NCBI RefSeq assembly: GCF_037975245.1
Contig: NC_092573.1
Coordinates: 15,212,001-15,276,000, forward strand
Length of the DNA: 64,000 nt
Direction of reading: 5' to 3'
Source: Apostichopus japonicus
Taxonomy: Eukaryota; Echinodermata; Holothuroidea; Aspidochirotida; Stichopodidae
Under the pieces are notes generated by a model that saw nothing but the letters and a program-made list of their open reading frames with translations, ran no database searches and was not told the origin of the DNA. Below are positions 34,901 through 46,900 of the stretch, one piece after another; positions within the stretch are counted from its first letter, which is position 1; each line of letters opens with the position of its first letter. The position numbers were made by a program, and so were the translations under genes.

Positions 34901-37900
34901 CTCTGTTTGCATATATCTGTACCTAAAGGTCCTGAGCATTCCACAGATTTAGCATATATTTAAAACTGAATATCTGAAAAACCGGAATGTATATATTAAG
35001 AAGCACTACTAAACATTAACCACATTAAGACTTATAACTCCCGCCTAAAGACATCCTTTAAGGTGTTTCTTTAGCTACTCATAATGAATATGCATAAACA
35101 GTATTGTAGCTATCAGCAGTTATACTGTAGCATTAGTCCAGCAGTCCTGAAGCAATCCATACTCTGTGATGGTACATGTGAAGCGGTATAGTTAGGGTAG
35201 TTATGAGGAAGTTTTACAGCTTCGATTCTTTTCAAATTGTAAGGATTCATGAACAGAGATAAATCGTACTGCGTCTTTTGTTTTGGAATGCAAGCGTGAA
35301 ATATGACAATTGGTAATATCAACTGGATATATCTTGTTGGTATCTATATTAAAAAAAAGGAAAGGGAAGTTAAGATTTCAGGAAATATATACTTCAACTG
35401 TTGTATACATGTAAATAAGTTATGATAAAGAAAAATATTATTTGAGATCACTGGTGTTTTACTCTTAATTGAAAATTAAACTCTGATATTCCACAAGTGG
35501 AGTCAAATAAAGTGATGGAAATGATAGCATCATTTTGCGTCTATACCCTCTTACCCTGCCAGAAAATTTCTCATAGGGGAGGGTCACCCCTCTCCTTAGA
35601 TCCCTCCCCAGGACAGACATCAGCAAAAATTTTGAATCCCCCTCCAAATTTGAACTCTGAATTTGAGCCTGTTGATCACCAGGACATCCGCTGGCCTACT
35701 ATATTGAGGTATAATTTAGGCCCTTAACTGTGACATTGAAGAACTGACTTTAGACAAAGATAAAGCTCTGTTAAGACCATACCTAGTCATGTCTTGTGCT
35801 AGTCCACCATAAGTGATGGACCCAATTAAAACAAGCTATTATAAGCAGTAAGAATCTTTGTTCTCTAATTTTATTGAGTGGGTAATTATTTGATATTACA
35901 GTTAACATTATTCTCTCTTCTTGGTCTAACGTGACTGAGATTTTTGTGTTCCTACTCTTCATATTTGTCCAATATGTTTTGAACTTTTGATGATAAAAGG
36001 ATGAGATTTGCAACATTTTGAAAACTGCTGCTGAAAATTACACTAATTTTATTTCTAACATAGATTTGATGATGATCTCTGTGTAAGTTTTGTTGATATA
36101 ACTCTCCTGGTGATTTCATCACATCGTGCATGTGATATTTGACAAAATTTGATAACCTTGACGACAAAGTACTCCTGACAACAAATATATTTTAGAAAGC
36201 CATGTGCCAAGTTGCATACCAAGTATATAGCCCTATAGTAATCTGCCTAATTCATCTCCTTCCTGTTATCCTGAACAGCCTATTGTTTCAAGGCCTAGTA
36301 GCTTTGCATGTCAAGGTTCCCTCTTTTTCTTCTTTTCCTTTCTGTCTGTACATTATTACTAATTGTTACAGTTTACATTAAAAATAATAAACAACAGAAT
36401 ATTTGAACATTATTACTGATTGTTACTTACATTAAAAATAATAAACAACAGAATATTTGTTAACTTGGAAGTATTTCTGTTGCAGTTGTGTTCATGATGT
36501 TGTTAGTATTGGCTTATAACCATTTTCAGACATAACCATTTTCAGACAAATGGGTGTATAATCAACGAGGTATCACCATGACAACGAAATAACATAGTGT
36601 ATTATTATCATCATACTGTATAGAGATCAACTACAGGTATGTGATTAACTTGATCGGACAAAATGGAGCGAAAAACGAGACAAACTACCGTCAAAGACAT
36701 ATCATGAATAAATACACTCTCTACAAAAGTAACTGAAATATATACACAAATCACTCGAAAGAAAAAGTTCATATAACATAACTACCACCCTGCACACAAC
36801 TTGGAAAGCTGCTTTATAGTTTTGGCATTTATGTAAATTTATTCAATTTTGTGACGGAACCTTCCATACCAACGTTTCATATGTGCAGTTTTCAAATTTG
36901 CTTCGTATATTTATTTTTTGCATAAATTTTAGTAACAACAGATGTTGAGAATCCAATAAAATTGCTGTGTCCAAGTATTTTAATATTGCATTCAACTTAG
37001 TATAATATGGTAAGGTTGATATTCTTGTGGTCGTTAAAAGTAATGATCAACGTTCCAGTCAATGATATTTCAACATGACTGTTAGTTACTTACAATTGAC
37101 CTTTGAACTTTGGAGGCTCATTTGTCAAAGTGGCTGCAGTATCAGATTTGGTGCACAGACCATCCTGGTCAGCTCCTCAGCAGCAATTAACATCAAAATC
37201 AGTGAAAAATTCTCAAATATCCTATTTACTAAACTAGTACAAGTGGTGTAGGAATTTATCCTGATTTGCCCAGGTGTTCATTACAGGGCCGGAGGAATAG
37301 AACATATTCAATAGACCGATTTGATTTTGTTTATTAAACATTGGATTAATTAACATACAGTCATTAATAGACAAGAAGAGATGGACTTAAATGTTAAAGG
37401 TGGGATCGCTCGTAATTTCCTCGTAAATTCTGTCCTTCACACCACCCGATTCAAAAATAATATCAATACTACCCTCTACCGGTTCGTCGCTGTTGTCTCG
37501 TAATTTCTCAGCAATCCAGTATTTACGGCTAGTAAGCAATAAACGGGTTCGGTTACTTGAACGGTGGCCTTGGCGAAATTCCTGCATAGTTTCTTGTCTG
37601 TGGCAGTACAGGGAGTTGTTATGGAACAACTCCCTGGTCAGTAGTATGCGGTATTACGCCGCGTTTTCGTGTGTGTTGTGTGATACAAAACTCTGTGCTT
37701 TGTTTTACGTTCAGAACTTTTCACAACTAATGGGCTGTACAGTATAGGTTACGGTCGAGCTTTGCATCAGGCGTAATAGTTCGACCAGGGCGCTGCTACT
37801 CTAGGCTCTAGCAGCTCCCTGCTTTTACTCTTTTAGGCCTACATGGTGAGCAGTCGACGTCAAGAAACAGCTCAAAAAACTATAGTTATGAACTTTATGT

Positions 37901-40900
37901 CTGATTTACGCTGACTGGTGTCACAAAAAGACAAACGCGAATGAGTGAAAAATACGACTGAAGTGATTACAAAATTGGGTATCAAACGTAAAGTCAAGTC
38001 CGTCATGTGTGAACAATTGGTATTTCAGCCAATATTGGTATTAATTATACATAAACAGAGTCACAGCTTACATTGTATTTTATATATAAATTTTAGTTAT
38101 ATATCAGGAGGGTAAGACAAAGCATTTTATGTCATATACCATATATAGATAAATATGTATATTTAATTATTTTTGGACTCCTGGCAACGGGCCCTTTAGG
38201 CGATCACAGAGCACTTGCCCTAGCTGCACCCCGTCCTCCTAACCGGTGCACGTAAACCCTGTCCTTGCACCCCTTGACCCGAATTAAAAAATAACGAAAC
38301 TTGAACGGAAAAGGGAAGGAAAATACGTTGCCATAAGGGGCGGCTCCACCCTCTTTAGAAAGGATTGGCAAAAAGGGTATAAGTACATGAACAATAAACT
38401 AATAGTTATTTCCATTGAAAAGTGTCTCGCTGAGCATCGGCCGTCAAAGCAAAAAACTTTTTTTCCTAAATCACGTCAGTGTATTGCTTTCCAGCGTACT
38501 GTACTCCCAGAATTGACTCTCCTGCTTCTTGTTCCGAACAGCTCCCAACGAAATGCCAAAAAGTCGGCAACGGGGTTGGGGTGGGTTACCCAGCTCCACC
38601 ATGGGGCACCTCATCTCGACTGACTCGAATTACAACTCGAAACTTTAACTGAAATTGGATTGAATTAAAAAAAATATATACTAGCTGTCTGCATGGATCA
38701 TACTTATCTATACTATTGTGTGACCATATAGGCTCTATATAGTCAACCAGGAGAGACTGGGGCAAGCTTTTTTTCTTGCCACAGAAAATTAAACATTGCC
38801 CGGAAGTTCCTAGCATGATTAATTCATTTCAAACTTCGACGGCAATGAAGGACAAAGAGAACCATATAGGCCTATGCCTGACTATAAGATCATTGAACCA
38901 TCAGGAACAACTCCGAATAATCTTCCATTTGCCGATTCATTACACTGGGAATAAGGGGTGGGGGTGGGGCTTTCCATTTGATCCGCAAGTATATTGAATG
39001 GTCACCACAACAAGGGTGTATAGCTTGGGACTAGCACGGGGAGACTTGTCAACCTTGTGAACTTTTTTGGGGGTGAGATGCGGGGGGGGGGGGGGGAGTT
39101 GGCAAACTAAAACATACAGGGTAAACAGAGGGGAGGAAAGAGGTCAAAAAAGAAAGAGTGAAAGACAGATGAAGGGATGGAGGAAGAAAGTAAAGAAAAT
39201 GTGGAGATGGAGGCTAGGGGTAGAGATAGATATGATATGAAAGTACAGAGAAAAAAAAACCAAGAGCAGAAAAATGGAGATCACTGGGATACTGTCAAAT
39301 ACACAAGAAGAATATACAATCTAAATACTGGAATTAAATAATGCACAACATAAATACAGCTTTATGACATCAACAAATCAAAGGGGAAAGATATAATGTT
39401 TCAAGAATGCTGGAAAATAAGACACAACAGAAGATGGTTATGGTTTCTGATCTATTAGGCTTCTTCTCTCTACTGCTACCAGGATGTAAGAGACCACAGG
39501 GACTCGCACAACTCTTTAAGTTGTGATGACCTCTGACCCTTACTATGCCTAACTGTTATCTTGCCAGGAAATAAATACACCAGTGCATGAGAGGAGGTGA
39601 GAGACAGGACTGATTGATCGTGTCGATAGGGGTACATGTGATTCAAGAAGATAGATGTAAAGATTAGCATCGTTTGGACACTTCAAATGGGACCCCCTCC
39701 CCACCCCCCCACACCCTCCCCCACGTTCAAATCATATCCCCTCCTGGCAACGGAAATGAACACCAGTATAAATAAACCGATACAGATATTTATACACACT
39801 GTGCGTGTAGGCCTATATACAATAATATAAAGCTGGCCATTCTCTGCTTGTTACTCCTTGATTGAATTTCCCCAACCTTGCCCACCTTGACTTAGAGGGT
39901 GGCCAAGCTCCTGATTTACAGTCATAGCTACTATCGAACAAAATGGACGAAAGCAATTTATCTCAATCTGGTGATGCAGATGTATCATTAGCTGCTAATC
40001 CAACGTTTGTGAATGTCGCACAACCTGTCAACAAAAGTCTGGGAAAAGTGCTTGCCCCTGCCATATGTATGATCTCTTTTGTTCAGGATCATGTAAATGT
40101 GTATTCGTATAGTCTGAGGTTTCTCTCCCATGCTGCTCCATATCTAATCCTACTGGTGACATTGGACAGAACATTGGCAGATGGCTTCTTGAGAGGTGTT
40201 GAAGTAACTGGATCAGGAGTATCTGTAGAGATTACATAAAACAATAGTTACTAGATTGCAAGTATCCTGCTATAGCTTCTATGGCTGTGACTAAAAATAT
40301 ACAGTACCTTTTGTTTAGAACTTATCACACTTATGCAGCACTGGAAACTGATATTTCAATTTAAATGGTGTCATTGAGTTTAGAGGACATTGAAGTTACA
40401 AGTATGTTGGTGAAACCAAGACCACCCTCAAGAAGCAGTTCTAGTCACAAGTCAATACCATGAAAATGGAGACTCCAGTAGGGGAACACTTTCAGCTCCC
40501 CAATCATACCATTAAAGACATGTCCCAACAGGTAACTAACTTCGTAGACTAACCATCTCAGACACAGTACACCACAGCAGAGATAGAGAGAGTGGACGGA
40601 GTGCCCTAGCACCATTCAACTGAATGGGCTCAATATACAGGAAGGACATGACTAACTTTATCCTGCTCCATCTCTGTATTCTGCTATAGTTTATTTGCCC
40701 TCTCTCCTTACTTAATCCTCGCTTTGTACTCCACAGTTTATCTAAATACCTCTGCTTTCACTGACTCCTTTTGTTCAATACACCATTAACTTCTTTCTTT
40801 GTGTTCACCATGTCCTCTCTGTTCCAGGCTCTATTGTGTCTCTTTAATTTACTGTTACTAGTCAGTTTGCCTCTAAAGAAGATCCTGATAATATCAGGCC

Positions 40901-43900
40901 CACTTACTTTTATAAATTCTCATACACATGTATGCTTTTTAGTGGATGAGCAATATGCTACCATCTTTTTCTTTTCTTTTGGAATTTAATGAGAATGAAA
41001 TTGTATTATTTTTCTGATCACACCAGATCAGATAAGATTAGCACTGCTCTTCCAGTCTGTAATTCATGCAAGGATAAACATATAAATTTACCTTCTCCTT
41101 TCTGAGTGTCAACTGATCTTTCTGTGGTGACAGCCGCTGAGAATGCCTCTGTTTGACTTTCAGCATCTTTCAGGAAAAGATGCATTTGAAACCTATACAA
41201 TGAAACAAAAAAAATTGTCTGTAAATCATATAACTGAAATAGTAATTTTACTGTACACCCCAAGCTTAATTGTATGCGTAATGAATCTGGTAATGACCAA
41301 ATCATTACAAACATACATGTTTTTATCATACCTAACCAAGAAAAAATATGAAAGAGAAAAGTAACAAACAAACACTTAGGCAGATTTCAATAATAACATA
41401 TTGTTAACCCACATTGATTTAAACCCAGATAAGGATGAGATATTCTTTCATACTCTTCTTCAACATATCCATAAACCGCGGTACCTTTCAAGAATTGAAA
41501 GGATAATTTTGTGTTGCCCAACTGCTTGCCCAACAACTTGAGCTCACATGTCAATGTAAAATTTACTAGGTAAACTTCCTGTCTTAGTGAACTGATTGGT
41601 TTCATATCGCTAAAAGATGTCCAGTCTTTTGATCAAAGTTTGATGTACACTCATTATTTACCTACTGTGTAAACTTCCTGTTTATGTGAGCAGTTGGTTT
41701 CATGAGTGAGAATTGAGATGCTAGCTTACTCCATGACACCATTGTGAAAAATTCCTGTTTACATGAATAGCTTGATTTCAGACTACCATATATTTAACGC
41801 TAGATTACTCTCCACAAGAGATAGTTTCGGCCACCAAATTTAATAGATATTATAATTTTTGAACACTAAACATCAGATCATTCACAAGAAGCTGAACAAA
41901 AAAAAGCATAGTACTGACTATATATAAAAAATATGATAACTTAGCACAGCATCATAAAGTATGAGCATCAGGCCTACACAAAAAAAACTGGTACTTTCTT
42001 ACCTCCAGGCATGGCTATATAAAGGTTTATAAAGGGGAGTAATTATAGAATACAGGGCCACTCGATGATACTATCTGAGCATCCGGATGCGCGGATGCTC
42101 AGTTTCACCCCAGTACGTATGTGAGTAAAAAATGTCAAAGTCCCAGTTCTTTCTTTTTGAGTGGATGCGCGGATGCGTGGATGCGGAGTCAAAAATTTCC
42201 TAAGTCCTTTCCTTGTACTTCTGTCGTGGAATTTTAGAGGGCGTCACACATGTACGGATGCCTTTTAAGAACGACACACTATTGATGTGGAATATCTTCG
42301 TACATACGGGACTTTCAGTATTGGAAATACATGATGGTATATGTCGAAACTTTTCCAAGTCCATTCCTAGTACTCCCGGGGTGGATGCGCGGATGCGGAG
42401 TCAAAATGAAATACGTGATGGTATTTTGGGAAACTTTCGAAAATTATTTAAGTCCATTCCTAGTACTCCCGGGGTGGATGCGCGGATGCGCGGATGCGGA
42501 GTCAAAATGAAATACGTGATGGAATTTTAGAGGGCGTCATACGTGTTCGGACATGTACAGACACACCGAGCATCCGCGCATCCGGATGCTGGGAAGAGTT
42601 AATGAATGGCCCTGTATTCTATAATTGTACCTATAAAGGTATAGCTATATGTACTAATATGGTCCCTCAATTTGTGAGGCTAATTTACCTAATTTCTTGC
42701 ATAGCAGTTGGGTTCCTTCAAAAATCCCAAACACAGAAATGTACACATGATTGCTGGAATATTGGACAGACAGTCAGTAGATAACAGTATAACACCCTGT
42801 TGCCCACATGAACCATTAAAACTTGATTGCATATATGCTGGCTGTGGCTGACCTTAGAAAAACATAAGGTCTAGTTGAATACGCAGCGGTGTGAAAACAT
42901 GTGAATCTGTTAGTAGTGATTCTAAATTATTTATGTATAGTAGATGCATTATTTTTATAGGAAAATTTGCAGGTTCATGTGGTTGTACTTGTACAGCACA
43001 GTAGGCCTTCCTCACTGGTGTATATTACAAAATTAGGGAATACAGTTACTATGAACACTAAATTCAGATACTTATTACTAATACTATAGGCCTTAGTCCT
43101 ATGTTATATGCCTAGTTAATTATGACTGGGCATAGGTGAGGCTTTTCTTTCAAATGCTCATTCACAAGAATTATTCCTCAAACAAGGACAGCTGATAACA
43201 ATTTAGAACCTGGAGGGGTGGGGATGAACAGATCACTTAGGCCTAGTGGTTAGAAAATATATTTCCATCAATTTGTTGAGGCAAAAAAACAGTTTACTTT
43301 TTGGTGATGAGAAGGCCCAGCTTTCCATGGCATAAATATGAGGAGTGAAACTAAAGACCCCCAGTCCCTGTCAGTCTTCTTTAGGAAGGATATTTTAATT
43401 TTTTACTGTATACAGTACAAAGTGGCTATTCTTACGACTAGTTGTAAGAATAATTTCCGACTACGCATGGGCAGTTGCTATTTTTATGATTAGGAGTACT
43501 AATTTTATGACGAGGAGTAACAATAACTTCCGGTTAGGGTTAGGATTGAGGTTTAGGGTTATGTTTAGGGTTACCCCTACTACATGCGCAGTTGCTTTAT
43601 TTACTCTACTGCACTTGAATTTGCCTTTGTCATAAGAATAGTTTATAAATAATTGTTACGACTAGTAGTCGTAAGAATAGCCACGGCCTATACAGTATCC
43701 TCATGACAAGCATTCACAAACAGTGATGATGATGACTCAGTAATACAACTTACTGCTATTTTGTGCTAGGATAAGTATGATAAGGTTAGCATACGCTAGG
43801 TCCATTGGAAAAATAATGAATGATAGGCCTAGTTACAAAGGGTTTCAGTTGTTTTCCGCATACGTTACTTTCCGCTGATTACTTTCCGCTGAAAAAATTC

Positions 43901-46900
43901 TTCTGCGGAAAACACCGATTTTTCACTTGCCTGTACACTATATTTTTCCGCAATTTTGAGATACCAAATTCAGGCAGGATGATTAAAATAACATGAGAAA
44001 GTATCAAAGAACGTCGATCAAGGATGGTTAGACTGAGTTCATGTCAGAAAAGTTAAGCTGCTTATAATTTAGAGGAGGCTTGGGGTGTTCGTAATTACGA
44101 ATTATTAAAGAAGCATATAATACTGGGCAAAGGGACGCCCGCGTTATGAAGGATTGAGTATCTAATTAAGTATTAAATATTCGGCCCGCGTAATGATGGT
44201 TTAAAAAAAAAGGTGTAAAAGGCGGTATCTTTGATTTTCGCTGGAAATAAAATGGCTGTATAAGTAAGCCTTACAGCCTAAGCTACAAGTACAACCTTAG
44301 CTACTGTATCCTAAATCTTGTCTCGAAGCTACATTTTATCCTGTTACAGTCAAATCCTATCTTATCCATCTTCCTAAATCCTTCCATGTGCCTAATAATT
44401 TCAGTAAGTCATTCTGTTCCTCCCAAAAAGAAACGGTACTTTCCGTTGAAAAAAACGTTGTTTTCCGCTGACAAATTTGTTTGCGGAAAACACCGTTTTG
44501 TTTCAGCGGAAAGTAACGTGTGCGGAAAACAACGGTACCCGTTACAAAGCCTAGGCTCATCAAATCATGTATGTTACAAATACAATAGCATAGACACTGC
44601 AAAGTTCGAACACCTAAGCCTTAAAATACCCCAAAAACTATCTTCATTTTATTGACAGATATGTACGTACATACTTGCGCACGGGTCATTTTGGAGAGGA
44701 AATAACTGTAGCTTCCTAGTTTTTAGTGATATTGGCTTTCGCTTGTAGGTTATCATGGTGAAACTGTGTATTTCTTAGGGGTGTCCGAACTTTGCAGTTT
44801 TCTGTACTTCGCAATACTGACAGTTACTGTACCTAGGACAATACCCTGTAGTACTACTATGTACTAGTATTACCCTATACAGTTTTAGCCTAGCTTAGCA
44901 AATCAGTACCTTTTTGTGTGATCCTGAAGCAAATGTTCTGCGAAATCTGCGTTGCTAACAGAAGTCAAATCGTGGACATGTTTGTAGAGCTCTTTCTCCA
45001 TTTGCCAGTTTACGTAGGAACGTAGAAGATAGATCTTCGTGGCATCTCTTCGTCGCTGTTGTTCATTTGCACTGCTGTTTTTGTCAGGTCCATGCAACAA
45101 TGGCTTTCCTCCACTTGAACCTACGCTCGTTCCAGGATAAGGTCGTTTTCTTTCGCCCGATTCTCCTTGCCCTGATCCCTTTTCCATGATTGTCACTATA
45201 CTCTAGTCTAATCGAATGTATTTGTACGAAAATCGTACAGTATTCTTTACTCAAAAGGCACACAAACAACAAACTATCGCGTACGAAAATCCTTTGCGGT
45301 AAACAGCACAATAATCTGAAATGCTGTGTTATAACATTATGTGTGCATGGGTACGGGCTTGTTACGCATACGCTTGCCTGTGCTATTCACTGATCTAAAT
45401 TTGCCACCGAGGTCACGTGAGTTTTCGGGGTCCCATTAAACCTCGCTGAAACCTCGAAAATGCCAGCGCCCTCTAAAAAAAGTCTACGAGCGATATCGCC
45501 TTTAAAGTAGCTTTTCTGAGTTTGGTTGGAAAGTTTTTTCTGAAGATAACCAAACTAACGGCAGCCGTCCATACCTTTTTCACCAAAGGAATACAATTGA
45601 GTGAAAAATTAATGAATTTGGTTAAAATTTTTACTCTTGCTTAACTACTTGAAATTGAAACCTGACTATATGTTAACAAACTATTAATGAGTTACTTTGT
45701 TATTAGGAGTTTAGTGTTTACTATGGATTAGTTTTGAAATATTGATCAGATTTCAACTGCAAAAGAGCTGCTTTAAGATCAACAAACATTTTAAGGGAGC
45801 GTTCTAGTCATTTGTGATATTAGAAGGTGAATATCGTTGAAGAATGGAAGTGCATTGTGGATAAAACTATTAACAAAAGCATGGAATTATATTCCTTTAA
45901 TTATATTTGTTCATTTTGACCCCAAACATGAGATGTGTTTGCATTTGGGGGTTTAATAGGGTATTTCAAGCATTTATCATCAGGAATATCATGAAGGTGT
46001 ATGAACAGTGGTCTAATTTTATGGCACAGTAAAGTCTCAATGTGTGTTTTGCCAAATTTAAACTTCAGCCTCTCCAGCTTACTGCCCTAAAAGCTCAGTA
46101 AAAGTTATACCGTTCTATGCAATTTTCATAGTAATATTCTTTATTAATAAATTTTGCCAGATATAATGAGTCTGTAGATACTACAAACTTCAATCAAAAT
46201 GTGTAAGCCCGTCAAATCTCTCTGTTTTGTCAACGTTTTGTTTTGTTCTAGGCCTATCTTACTTTCACTTTCGTGGGCGAGCCTGTGTTAGGTCTCTTGA
46301 ATAGAATCTTTCTTTCGGTCTTGCCGATGTTGCTTGCGAAAATGTGTCATTTCCTTCCATTGCAATGAATAAACAGGTGTTTACAGACGTGTCCTCCGTG
46401 GAAATGGGTAAAAAAAGTGGACGATACGAGTATATATATATAGATTACATTTGTGTAATGAGCATGCTGATATGGGCGGTCGAAGTGATTTTACGGTAAA
46501 TCGTTCGTGCCATAAGGGCAACAGAAAATAATTTCTTTCTTTCAATTGCGACAGCTTTTCTCCATTAAACCCACTTGGTCAGAGTGCATTTAGAATAAGA
46601 AACATTGAAACTGCTTCAGAAGCTTGTTTTCCAAAATTCATCAGCAAACACGTATTGAGAGTTTAAGGTAACTTTTGAAAAAAAAATGTTTAGTGGGAAG
46701 GTTTACAGCAACTGTCAAGATGGATTCCTTTACTGTAAACATTTTTCAGGTTTCAGTTTTCCTAGACTATGAAATATCAAGATTAAATTGTACCTAAAGT
46801 TATTTGCATAATTATTGGGTACCAAACATACCATACACATTACAGTCCAAAACAGGAATGGTACATTTTTTTAATGTTAAGATAAATTTGAAGAAAATAA

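Larger units (their letters stand above)
34538..39940. other. PH gene intron 2, 34.5-39.9 kb
   Basis: No exon supported. It holds a 55-bp direct duplication at 36351-36460, a TTAAAGG-ended segment at 37393-37850 with a 12-bp hairpin, a G-run at 39083-39098 and a purine tract at 39117-39285, listed separately. Confidence 0.5.

Noticed and set aside
37387-37629. 80-codon minus-strand frame as an exon
   Set aside because: No splice borders or family match; lies in a segment that looks like a transposon end.
43532-43573. Chromosome-end or telomere fusion site
   Set aside because: The TTAGGG-like repeats are few, degenerate and wholly inside a MITE with intact ends.
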